Shown here: positions 41,143 through 48,320 of the stretch, piece by piece
Layout: each line of letters opens with the position of its first letter
Numbering within the stretch: position 1 is the first letter of the stretch
Source of the DNA: Mangrovimonas futianensis
GTDB taxonomy: Bacteria; Bacteroidota; Bacteroidia; Flavobacteriales; Flavobacteriaceae
DNA length: 64,000 nt
Direction: 5' to 3'
Assembly (NCBI RefSeq): GCF_021245805.1
Contig: NZ_JAJJNF010000007.1
Coordinates: 124,001-188,000 of the forward strand
The notes under the pieces: model-generated
Databases searched by the model: none
What the model saw: only the letters and a program-made list of their open reading frames with translations
What the model was told of the DNA's origin: nothing
Program-made: the position numbers and the translations under genes

Positions 41143-42225
41143 TTATTTATTAATAACTTTTTCTTGATGGTTGATGGATTCTTGATGAATCGCTTTAAAC
41201 ATTTTCAAAATAAACTCCTCACTAAGTCCTTTATCTTCTCCTTCCAAAACCATTTTCCCTAAAATTTCATTCCATCGCTTGGTTTGAAGCACCGCTACAT
41301 TTTTTTTCTTTTTTAATTGGCCTATGCCATCAGAGACTTTCATTCGCCTTCCCAAAAGATCGATTAATTGATTGTCTAAAACATCTATTTGAGCCCTAAG
41401 GTTGTTCAATTGATTGGAGTATTCGGCTTCAGGATCTGTTTCCTTTCTCACCTTCAAATCTTTCATAATCTGAACCAATGCTTTGGGCGTTACTTGTTGT
41501 GCGGCATCACTCCAAGCATTATCGGGATCATAATGGGTTTCTATCATCAACCCATCAAAATTAAGGTCTAAAGCTGTTTGGGATACATCAAAAATCATAT
41601 CGCGTTTACCAGTGATATGAGATGGATCATTAATCAATGGTAAGTCGGGAAACTTGGTTTGCAACTCAATCGCCAACTGCCACTCTGGGTTATTTCTATA
41701 CTTCGTTTTTTCATAAGTTGAGAAACCTCTGTGAATGACACCCAGATTTTTGATATCAGACGCATACAACCGTTCAATGGCCCCAAGCCACAATGGCAAA
41801 TCTGGATTCACTGGGTTTTTGACCAATACAATTTTATCGGTTCCCTTTAGCGCATCGGCAATATCCTGTACAATAAAAGGACTAACAGTTGAGCGAGCAC
41901 CAATCCAAAGCAGATCAATATCATGCACTAAGGCTAATTCCACATGGTTTCTATTAGCCACTTCTGTAGCCGTTTTTAGCCCAGTCTCTTTTTTTACCTT
42001 TTGCAACCATTTTAAGCCAAGTGCACCTACTCCCTCAAAATTACCTGGTCTGGTTCTTGGCTTCCAAATACCTGCCCGATAGTAATTAACATCTGTATCT
42101 TTTAAATCATGTGCTATTTTCAATACTTGCTCTTCAGTCTCTGCGCTACATGGTCCAGCAATTACCAATGGATGTGGTAATTCCATGGCGTCTAACCACC
42201 CTCTCAATTCTTTCTTGTTTTCCAT
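41143..42225 (-). CDS. Bifunctional DAHP synthase / chorismate mutase
   Basis: A 360-residue fusion. Residues about 1-260 are a type I-beta (KDO8P-like) DAHP synthase, which condenses PEP and erythrose-4-phosphate (HPLVIAGPCSAETEEQ, GIWKPRTRPGNFEG, DPSHITGKRD, METHYDPDNAWSDAAQQ). Residues about 270-360 are an AroQ chorismate mutase (LRAQIDVLDNQLIDLLGRRMKVSDGIG, KKKKNVAVLQTKRW). It thus holds the first step of the shikimate pathway and the branch step to prephenate. Such fusions allow prephenate feedback through the mutase domain. It is the last gene of the attenuator-controlled operon, three bases after tyrA. Confidence 0.95.
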   Translation of the reverse strand: MENKKELRGWLDAMELPHPLVIAGPCSAETEEQVLKIAHDLKDTDVNYYRAGIWKPRTRPGNFEGVGALGLKWLQKVKKETGLKTATEVANRNHVELALVHDIDLLWIGARSTVSPFIVQDIADALKGTDKIVLVKNPVNPDLPLWLGAIERLYASDIKNLGVIHRGFSTYEKTKYRNNPEWQLAIELQTKFPDLPLINDPSHITGKRDMIFDVSQTALDLNFDGLMIETHYDPDNAWSDAAQQVTPKALVQIMKDLKVRKETDPEAEYSNQLNNLRAQIDVLDNQLIDLLGRRMKVSDGIGQLKKKKNVAVLQTKRWNEILGKMVLEGEDKGLSEEFILKMFKAIHQESINHQEKVINK

Positions 42226-42228
42226 AAT

Positions 42229-43089
42229 CTATTTTTTTTCTAACCCGTTTAAAATGTCTTTTATGTGATTTGTATTTTCCATTTCATTGAAAATCTCGTC
42301 ATAATTATCTGACTCCAGAAAATCCTTAAAACTCACCAAATTGTGTATATATTCATTTAATGTCTCAACAACATTCTCTTTATTCTGTTTAAATATAGGT
42401 GTCCACATAGCAGGCGAACTTTTTGCTAACCTTACCGTTGAAGCAAATCCACTCCCTGCCAAATCGAAGATGTCTTTCTCATTTTTTTCCTTTTCAATAA
42501 CAGTTTTACCCAGCATGAATGCACTGATGTGAGACAAATGCGATACATAAGCAATGTGTTTGTCATGTGCTTCAGGATTCATGTAGCGAATACGCATGCC
42601 CATAATTTGAAAAATATTCAAAGCCAACTCCTGCAGTTTAAAAGCTGTTTTCTCTACCTCACAAATGATGTTTGTTTTTCCATGAAACAAGCCTTCAAGA
42701 GCTGCACTTGGACCAGAAAATTCGGTTCCTGCAATGGGATGGGTTGCCAAAAAATTTCGCCGTTTTGGATGATTTGCAACCGCTTTACAAATATCTGCTT
42801 TGGTACTCCCTGATTCCATAACCAAGGCATCATCATGAATAAGATCTAGGACCTGGGGCAGCAAATCTACCGAGGCATCAACTGGTATGCTTACAATTAC
42901 AAAATCAGCTTCTTGAACATCGGTCAACTGAGCCTTTTTATCAATAATACCAAGATTTAGAGCTTCATCCAGATGATCAGGATTTTTATCAATCCCATAA
43001 ATGACCATCTCCGGATTCATTCGCTTGACATCCCTGGCTATACTTCCACCAATTAGACCAACTCCAATGATATATAAGTTTTTTATCAT
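42229..43089 (-). CDS. tyrA: Prephenate dehydrogenase
   Basis: A 286-residue enzyme that oxidatively decarboxylates prephenate to 4-hydroxyphenylpyruvate, the tyrosine branch. NAD(P)-binding GVGLIGGSIARDV (about 8-20), DKNPDHL acidic dinucleotide-binding residue, and the substrate motif ATHPIAGTEFSGPSAA (about 114-129). No ACT or chorismate mutase domain is attached; the mutase activity is on the next protein. It lies between the aminotransferase (five bases) and DAHP synthase genes in the same operon. Confidence 0.95.
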   Translation of the reverse strand: MIKNLYIIGVGLIGGSIARDVKRMNPEMVIYGIDKNPDHLDEALNLGIIDKKAQLTDVQEADFVIVSIPVDASVDLLPQVLDLIHDDALVMESGSTKADICKAVANHPKRRNFLATHPIAGTEFSGPSAALEGLFHGKTNIICEVEKTAFKLQELALNIFQIMGMRIRYMNPEAHDKHIAYVSHLSHISAFMLGKTVIEKEKNEKDIFDLAGSGFASTVRLAKSSPAMWTPIFKQNKENVVETLNEYIHNLVSFKDFLESDNYDEIFNEMENTNHIKDILNGLEKK

Positions 43090-43094
43090 CTTTT

Positions 43095-44240
43095 TTATTT
43101 TACTCTAGCTATTGCTTCTTCAATGACATCTGTAGGTGAGCATAGTGAAAACCTGACGTAACCTTCACCATTACTTCCAAATATGGTTCCCGGAGGAATG
43201 AAAATATGCTTTTCCTTTAACAATAGATCAATAAATTCTTCTGACTTCACTCCTTCTGGCAATCTAGCCCAAACAAACATACCTACAGTCTTTCTATCAA
43301 AGGTGCAGTTAAGCGCTTCTGCCAATTTCCACATCAATTCCCGGCGTTCCTTATAAACATCATTTAAGCTAACATACCACATCTTTGAACACTTCAATGC
43401 TTCTATAGCTCCTTTCTGAATGCCATAAAACATACCAGAATCCATATTGCTTTTTACTTTTAAAACATGGGACAATCTTTCTGAATTCCCCATAAGCATA
43501 CCCACACGCCAACCAGCCATATTGAAGGTTTTACTGATGGAGTTCATTTCCAAACACACCTCTTTGGCTCCCGGAATCTCCAGAATACTTCTTGGGTTCT
43601 CATTCAAAATAAAACTATACGGATTATCATTAACCAACAAGATATTGTGTCTTTTTGCAAAGGCTACCAATCTGATCAAAACAGCTTCTGAAGCTACTGC
43701 TCCAGTTGGCATATTCGGATAGTTAATCCACATAATTTTCACCTTGCTCAAATCCCGTTCTTCCAATTTTTCAATATCGGGAACCCATCCGTTTTCTTTT
43801 GTTAAGTCATAAAAAACAGGAACAGCCTCAACCAATTTAGTTACCGAAGCATAAGTAGGGTAACCGGGATTTGGAATTAATACCTCATCGCCTTCATTTA
43901 AAAAAGCCATGGATATATGCATGATTCCTTCCTTACTCCCCATAAGCGGCAATACTTCGGTAGTTGGACTCAAATACACATTGAATTGATCTCTATAAAA
44001 AGACACCATAGCCTCCCTTAATTCAGGCAATCCCTGATAACTCTGATATTTATGGGCATTGGAGTGGGACAAACTCTCCACCAAAGTAGAAATCACTTTG
44101 GTTGGCGGTGTTAAATCGGGGCTGCCTATCCCTAAATTAATAATGGGCTTACCACTTGCCATTAACACATTAACCTCCCTTAATTTTTTAGAGAAGTAGT
44201 ATTCTTCTACCGTTTGAAGTCTCTTAGCTACTTCAATCAT
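43095..44240 (-). CDS. PLP-dependent aminotransferase, class I/II
   Basis: A 381-residue fold-type I aminotransferase. PLP lysine in NSISKTFNMAGWRVG (about K235), NYPNMPTGAVAS and VNDNPYSFIL are the typical cofactor-binding motifs, and the end carries YVRFSLCSP with the substrate Arg. In this operon, between prephenate dehydratase and prephenate dehydrogenase, it most likely aminates phenylpyruvate and 4-hydroxyphenylpyruvate, or prephenate itself. Its start overlaps the dehydratase stop by four bases. Confidence 0.93.
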   Translation of the reverse strand: MIEVAKRLQTVEEYYFSKKLREVNVLMASGKPIINLGIGSPDLTPPTKVISTLVESLSHSNAHKYQSYQGLPELREAMVSFYRDQFNVYLSPTTEVLPLMGSKEGIMHISMAFLNEGDEVLIPNPGYPTYASVTKLVEAVPVFYDLTKENGWVPDIEKLEERDLSKVKIMWINYPNMPTGAVASEAVLIRLVAFAKRHNILLVNDNPYSFILNENPRSILEIPGAKEVCLEMNSISKTFNMAGWRVGMLMGNSERLSHVLKVKSNMDSGMFYGIQKGAIEALKCSKMWYVSLNDVYKERRELMWKLAEALNCTFDRKTVGMFVWARLPEGVKSEEFIDLLLKEKHIFIPPGTIFGSNGEGYVRFSLCSPTDVIEEAIARVK

Positions 44241-45082
44241 ATCTTTGCGTTTTTATATTCTCCCAACACTTTAAACTCTTCTGCCATGATTTCAATGAGT
44301 GCTTTTGCCTTTTTGAAATCGGTTATTTTATCAAAGGTCACATCAACAAAGAAGGCATATTTCCATGGCGTATTGATCTTTGGCAAGGATTGAATTTTGG
44401 TTAAATTCAACCTACAATCACTCATCACATTTAATACTGCGGCTAGACTGCCTCTTTTATGCTCCAATTCAAACCGTATGGAAGCTTTATTGATGTCTGC
44501 TTCTGGTACCAAGGAATTTTGTTTTTTAACCACCACAAAACGCGTTTCATTATGCTTAATAGTTTGAATGCTTTCTGCCAAAATTTCCAAATCAAACAAT
44601 TCAGCAGCTAATTTGCTGGCAATCGCAGCTACATGTTTCAATCCCTTTTCACAGATTCTTTGTGCTACCTCAGCGGTATCCTTATCTTCAATCAACTTAA
44701 TATGCGGATATTGTTTAAAGAATTCCTTACACTGAAGAAGCGCCATAGGGTGAGAATACACCTCATGAATATCTTGCAGTTGCTGCCCTGGAAGTGCCAT
44801 TAACTGATGTTGCACATCTAAATAATATTCCCCCACAATATGAAGGTCATGATTATCCAACAAGGCATAATTAGGAATAATCGAACCGGCGATGGAGTTT
44901 TCAATAGCCATAATCACAGCATCTGTTTTACCATCCATAAGGCTTTGAACTACCCCATCAAAAGTAAGACACTCCTCAACATGCACCTCCCTACCAAAAT
45001 AATCTTCTGCAACAATATGATGAAAGGAACCTTTCACTCCTTGAATGGCTACCGATCTAATGGTCTCTACCGTATTTATCAT
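44237..45082 (-). CDS. pheA: Prephenate dehydratase
   Basis: A 281-residue enzyme that converts prephenate to phenylpyruvate, the phenylalanine branch. The catalytic domain (about 1-185) has GVKGSFHHIVAEDYFG, AIENSIAGSI and the NETRFVVV motif; the ACT domain (about 200-275) has KRGSLAAVLNVMSDCRLNLTKIQS. The usual GALV and ESRP phenylalanine-binding signatures are altered (GSLA, QSLP), so allosteric control may differ. First structural gene of the operon, 89 bases after the attenuator leader peptide stop. Confidence 0.95.
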   Translation of the reverse strand: MINTVETIRSVAIQGVKGSFHHIVAEDYFGREVHVEECLTFDGVVQSLMDGKTDAVIMAIENSIAGSIIPNYALLDNHDLHIVGEYYLDVQHQLMALPGQQLQDIHEVYSHPMALLQCKEFFKQYPHIKLIEDKDTAEVAQRICEKGLKHVAAIASKLAAELFDLEILAESIQTIKHNETRFVVVKKQNSLVPEADINKASIRFELEHKRGSLAAVLNVMSDCRLNLTKIQSLPKINTPWKYAFFVDVTFDKITDFKKAKALIEIMAEEFKVLGEYKNAKI

Positions 45083-45118
45083 TTCCTTAATTACTTAAAC
45101 CTTTAATTGACATCAAAA

Positions 45119-45148
45119 AAAAAGTCTCGATTAAAATCGAGACTTTTT
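45119..45148 (-). terminator. Attenuator terminator upstream of pheA
   Basis: On the minus strand AAAAAGTCTCGAT-TTTA-ATCGAGACTTTTT followed by a run of nine T in total. It is a 13-base perfect stem lying 23 bases after the leader peptide stop and before any structural gene, so it can only act by premature termination. Its 5' arm (AAAGTCTCG) is also complementary to CGAGACTTT at 45189-45181 in the leader end, giving the alternative antiterminator pairing. Confidence 0.85.
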
Positions 45149-45170
45149 ATAGAATTTATCTTTTTGCAAA

Positions 45171-45251
45171 TTACACATACAAAGTCTCGTTCCTTTCGCT
45201 AAAAAAGAAATAAAACCAGTTAAAATATGTATTTGCGCTTATTGTGTTCAT
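45171..45251 (-). CDS. Aromatic-rich attenuator leader peptide of the phe/tyr operon
   Basis: A 26-residue reading frame from ATG (45251) to TAA (45171): MNTISANTYFNWFYFFFSER and then NETLYV. Eight of the nine residues 9-17 are aromatic (Tyr9, Phe10, Trp12, Phe13, Tyr14, Phe15, Phe16, Phe17). The codons NETL (21-24) contain the antiterminator segment CGAGACTTT. A ribosome held at the aromatic codons would leave that segment free to pair with the terminator's 5' arm; a ribosome that reaches the stop would cover it and let the terminator form. This is the classical amino acid attenuation logic, sensing Phe, Tyr and Trp together. Confidence 0.85.
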   Translation of the reverse strand: MNTISANTYFNWFYFFFSERNETLYV

Positions 45252-45261
45252 AATCTGTTTG

Positions 45262-45292
45262 CTAAAGTAAATAATAAATTCAAAAAACAAAA
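45262..45292 (-). promoter_or_regulatory. Promoter of the phe/tyr attenuator and operon
   Basis: On the minus strand TTTTG (45292-45288), 18 bases, TACTTTAG (45269-45262), close to TTG / TAnnTTTG. Transcription would start only a few bases before the leader peptide ATG, giving a nearly leaderless message. Confidence 0.5.
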
Positions 45293-45353
45293 TCTTTTTA
45301 GAAGTAATTAGCATTTCCTTATAAATAAGGTATGTAGAGATAGGTAATTATAT

Positions 45354-45361
45354 TATTTTTG
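45354..45361 (+). promoter_or_regulatory. Putative -7 box of gldA
   Basis: TATTTTTG fits TAnnTTTG and lies 22 bases before the gldA start. No TTG was found at the proper upstream distance; a small hairpin CCTTAT-AA-ATAAGG (45317-45330) lies there instead. Confidence 0.4.
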
Positions 45362-45382
45362 AAAGTAAAATCGACTTTTACT

Positions 45383-46279
45383 ATGTCTATTGAAGTTTCA
45401 AATATCACAAAATTATATGGTGAACAAAAGGCCCTAAATGCAATTTCATTTAAGGTCTCCAAACCTGAAATCGTTGGTTTTTTAGGCCCTAATGGCGCAG
45501 GTAAATCAACTATGATGAAGATTCTCACCACCTATTTGGAACCTTCTGAAGGACATGCCAAAGTTAATGGCTTCGATTTAGGCAGTGAGAAACAAAAAGT
45601 CCAACAAAGCGTTGGTTATCTACCTGAGCATAACCCATTGTACTTGGAACAATATGTCAAGGAATATTTAGCCTTTAATGCGGGTGTTTATGGGGTTAAA
45701 AAATCGCGAGTGGAAGAAGTTATCGAACTTACGGGATTAACGCCAGAGGCTCACAAAAAAATCGGACAACTATCTAAGGGATATAGACAACGTGTGGGAT
45801 TGGCAAATGCGCTATTGCACGATCCTGATGTTTTAATTTTGGATGAACCTACCACGGGATTGGACCCCAATCAATTGGTAGACATCAGACATTTGATTAA
45901 AACCATAGGTGAAACTAAAACGGTATTTCTTTCTACACATATCATGCAAGAAGTGGAGGCGATGTGCGACCGAGTTATCATCATCAATAAGGGAGAAATT
46001 GTTGCTGATAAAACCTTAAAAGAGTTAAGAGGCGGTCAGGAACAAGTGGTCATCGTAGAATTTGACTACCGAGTAGAGGATGCTTTTCTTTTAAAACTCC
46101 CCAAGGTAAAACAAGTAATCAACACCCATGATTTTGTTTATGAGATTACTTTTTCTACTTCTGAAGACATGCGTTCCCATGTATTTGATTTTGCCCATGA
46201 CAACCAACTTAAAATCCTACAATTAAACCAGAAAAATGAAAGTCTGGAGAGTTTGTTCAGGGAGTTGACTAAAAAATAG
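45383..46279 (+). CDS. gldA: Gliding motility ABC transporter ATP-binding protein GldA
   Basis: A 298-residue ABC ATPase, the cytosolic part of the GldAFG transporter required for gliding in Flavobacterium. The start MSIEVSNITKLYG was chosen because it gives the usual N-terminus. Walker A is GPNGAGKST (about 36-44), the Q-loop region YLPEHNPLY, the signature QLSKGYRQRVGLA (about 132-144), Walker B VLILDEPTTGLDP (about 153-165) and the switch His in STHIMQEVE. The extended C-terminal domain ends QKNESLESLFRELTKK. The GldF and GldG membrane partners are not in this window. The gene's last 40 bases recur as a diverged copy at 47124-47162. Confidence 0.94.
   Translation: MSIEVSNITKLYGEQKALNAISFKVSKPEIVGFLGPNGAGKSTMMKILTTYLEPSEGHAKVNGFDLGSEKQKVQQSVGYLPEHNPLYLEQYVKEYLAFNAGVYGVKKSRVEEVIELTGLTPEAHKKIGQLSKGYRQRVGLANALLHDPDVLILDEPTTGLDPNQLVDIRHLIKTIGETKTVFLSTHIMQEVEAMCDRVIIINKGEIVADKTLKELRGGQEQVVIVEFDYRVEDAFLLKLPKVKQVINTHDFVYEITFSTSEDMRSHVFDFAHDNQLKILQLNQKNESLESLFRELTKK
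46221..46260 (+). repeat. Direct repeat copy A (3' end of gldA)
   Basis: Forty bases coding for the C-terminal QKNESLESLFR of GldA. A diverged copy lies at 47124-47162 in the same orientation, and the two bracket the unknown gene at 46283-47125. Confidence 0.7.
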
Positions 46280-46282
46280 ACC

Positions 46283-47125
46283 ATGAATTTTTTATTTCGT
46301 TTATTATTGTTGGCAACTTCCTTATCGAGTTTAAATCTTGCCCATTCTCAAATTGCAATTGACGCTTACTGTAAGGAAATTAAAGCCTTACAAACAGAAG
46401 AAGCTATCGATGCCTATTGGAAGCATTTAGAGATTCTAGATCAAAAAGTCCAATTGCATTCCGATAATGTTAGGCAACACGATTCGATTTCTTTGAGTCT
46501 TTTAACCCGTACAGCTTTAATGTTTGAAATTCACGGTCCCAAATCATACAAACCGAACAATACGGTTCCAATGTTAAATATCGCCCACAATTGGAACGGG
46601 GAAGCGCTATTAGCCTTTTGGCCTATTATTCTGGAATGTAAAAAAACTGGAGGGGTTATAGACGTATTTGGCGGCACCTATCCCGCCTATGAACTTGAAG
46701 CTATTTCAATGGCATTTTACAGGTTCTCTTTATTTAATCAAGAGGATAAGTATGATGCTTTAATGAAGCACATAAAAGTTAGCGAAGACAAACCTATAAG
46801 CAAAAAGCTTTTTGAAATTTATAACAAAGACCTCGAATTGTATCGGTTGAGTGAAAAGGAAGCAAATGGAAAATGGTTTATTCAGAGTTTCAAGGACACC
46901 AAAGAAGTTGAGACTTTTGAATTTGTTACAATGTCAAACGGGTTATTATATGTTAAAACAGGTGAAAGAATTCAAAAGTTAATTCTCACAGATACCAAGG
47001 AAAAATCTAAACTATTTAGAATCGAAAATGAACCTTTCGGATGGGTTTATGAATTAACAAATGATGGTTATTTAAGTTTGAAAGACGAGCAGGGAACTAC
47101 TTTGATAAATTACACGAAAGTCTAA
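46283..47125 (+). CDS. Exported protein of unknown function inserted after gldA
   Basis: A 280-residue protein with a signal peptide (MNFLFRLLLLATSLSSLNLAHSQ). The mature part is mainly helical up to about residue 190 (AYCKEIKALQTEEAIDAYWKHLEIL, MLNIAHNWNGEALLAFWPIILECK) and ends in a small beta-rich domain (GKWFIQSFKDTKEVETFEFVTM, WVYELTNDGYLSLKDEQG). No known family was recognised. It begins three bases after the gldA stop and ends where a diverged copy of the gldA tail begins, so it was probably brought in by recombination. Co-transcription with gldA is likely. Confidence 0.75.
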   Translation: MNFLFRLLLLATSLSSLNLAHSQIAIDAYCKEIKALQTEEAIDAYWKHLEILDQKVQLHSDNVRQHDSISLSLLTRTALMFEIHGPKSYKPNNTVPMLNIAHNWNGEALLAFWPIILECKKTGGVIDVFGGTYPAYELEAISMAFYRFSLFNQEDKYDALMKHIKVSEDKPISKKLFEIYNKDLELYRLSEKEANGKWFIQSFKDTKEVETFEFVTMSNGLLYVKTGERIQKLILTDTKEKSKLFRIENEPFGWVYELTNDGYLSLKDEQGTTLINYTKV

Positions 47126-47162
47126 TTAAATAGAAAAATGAAAACTTGGAAAGTTTGTTTAG
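47124..47162 (+). repeat. Direct repeat copy B (remnant of a second gldA 3' end)
   Basis: About 33 of 40 bases match 46221-46260. Read in the gldA frame it still encodes KNENLESLFR against KNESLESLFR in GldA, and most of the base differences are synonymous (ctg/ttg, gag/gaa, ttc/ttt, agg/aga). A stop codon precedes it, so it is not part of a gene now. Confidence 0.7.
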
Positions 47163-47192
47163 ATACCACACAAAGTAATTGCCATAAATTTT

Positions 47193-47576
47193 ATGAATGA
47201 TATTTTTCAAGCCGTTTACAAATCATTGAAATTTCTTTCAAAGGTTTCTGGGTTTACATATCATGAAGTCAATATCATTATCTATTATATATTAACACCC
47301 TTTATTTTAGTTTACTTTTTAGGCAAAGTTCTTGATAATAAGAAAATGGTTTTTATATACCTTTTGATAATCTTTTTTATTCTATTAATCATCCCGGACT
47401 TTGAAGCGTTCTCAACCAAACTTTTTAATTATTCTGTAGACTTTTTGAACTGGTTTAAAATTTTAGGGTTGAATTATGTTCAGGCATCAGTCGTTATTTG
47501 TGTCCTTTTGCCTTTTATGCTTCTGATCTTTTTAATATTAAAGAACAAAAGAAATCCAAAAACAAACTCTCATTAA
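47193..47576 (+). CDS. Small polytopic membrane protein of unknown function
   Basis: A 127-residue protein with three clear hydrophobic helices (IIIYYILTPFILVYFLG, VFIYLLIIFFILLIIPDF, ASVVICVLLPFMLLIFLILK). The N-terminal part (MNDIFQAVYKSLKFLSKVSG) is short and basic. No family recognised. It follows the gldA-tail remnant and its stop codon overlaps that of the convergent DUF2807 lipoprotein gene. It may belong to the same insertion as the preceding gene. Confidence 0.65.
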   Translation: MNDIFQAVYKSLKFLSKVSGFTYHEVNIIIYYILTPFILVYFLGKVLDNKKMVFIYLLIIFFILLIIPDFEAFSTKLFNYSVDFLNWFKILGLNYVQASVVICVLLPFMLLIFLILKNKRNPKTNSH

Positions 47577-48319
47577 TTAAAAATCAAAGCTCCAGTATAA
47601 AACTGCTGTACATCCACAACTGTAGGTTGGCTTACTGAAATCAAATCTCCAGGTCCGCGGAGTTCTCCCGTTAACTGTTGTTGCGGATTCACAATCATGT
47701 CATTACTCCCTCGATGATAGACATCTACATTTTGAGCAATCAAGTTAGCCCCTTCAAACCTCCCTGCTCCTGAAAAGAAGCGAACCGACAAATTCTCAAC
47801 CGAGCCAGACACATAAACAAAAGACATGTTGTTAGTAGTAACCCGTAACTGTTGCATGTTCGCAACTTGCAATCTAAAGTCTCCAGTGGTAAAAGTCCCG
47901 GGAGCATTGAAATCTTCAGAAATCAAGGTTAATTGATCATACTCCAAAACACCTTCTGAAGAAATGTCATATTGTGTGGAACTTCTAATTTCAGATACAT
48001 TTGGCGCTTGCACATAGACTTTGGTCAAGGCGTAATCCCTAACAAAATTACATGTATTGTTATCTGTAATTTGCAATTGCTCTCCAATAACCTCAGCCGT
48101 AATATCATTCATGAGATTCTCACCACTTTCTATGGTAACTAAAAACTCCGGACCTTGTTTTATGATAAGTTCGACATCTCTATTTACCAAAATAGTTTCA
48201 AAAGCCGTAACAGGAACTTCCTTTTGAATGGTATTACCCGCCTTTTGAAAACAATCGTTCGCGTCTTCACTATTGCAAGCAAAGACCAATAATAGCATGA
48301 TGTAAAATATTCTTTTCAT
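47573..48319 (-). CDS. DUF2807 (auto-transporter adhesin head GIN) lipoprotein
   Basis: A 248-residue lipoprotein: MKRIFYIMLLLVFAC gives the signal peptide and lipobox Cys. The start was set there, one base after the stop of the upstream gene, rather than eight codons earlier. The mature part is a right-handed beta-solenoid of the head-GIN type, with repeating short strands (VPVTAFETILVNRDVELIIKQG, IRSSTQYDISSEGVLEYDQLTLIS, LRVTTNNMSFVYVSGSVENL, ANLIAQNVDVYHRGSNDMIV). Function of the family is unknown; a surface or periplasmic binding role is usual to assume. It forms a two-gene unit with the lipid A deacylase-like gene. Confidence 0.87.
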   Translation of the reverse strand: MKRIFYIMLLLVFACNSEDANDCFQKAGNTIQKEVPVTAFETILVNRDVELIIKQGPEFLVTIESGENLMNDITAEVIGEQLQITDNNTCNFVRDYALTKVYVQAPNVSEIRSSTQYDISSEGVLEYDQLTLISEDFNAPGTFTTGDFRLQVANMQQLRVTTNNMSFVYVSGSVENLSVRFFSGAGRFEGANLIAQNVDVYHRGSNDMIVNPQQQLTGELRGPGDLISVSQPTVVDVQQFYTGALIFN

Positions 48320-48320
48320 A

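Noticed and set aside
45317..45330. Hairpin CCTTAT-AA-ATAAGG upstream of gldA
   Set aside because: Short, AT-rich, tiny loop, no T-tract; too common in such DNA to call.
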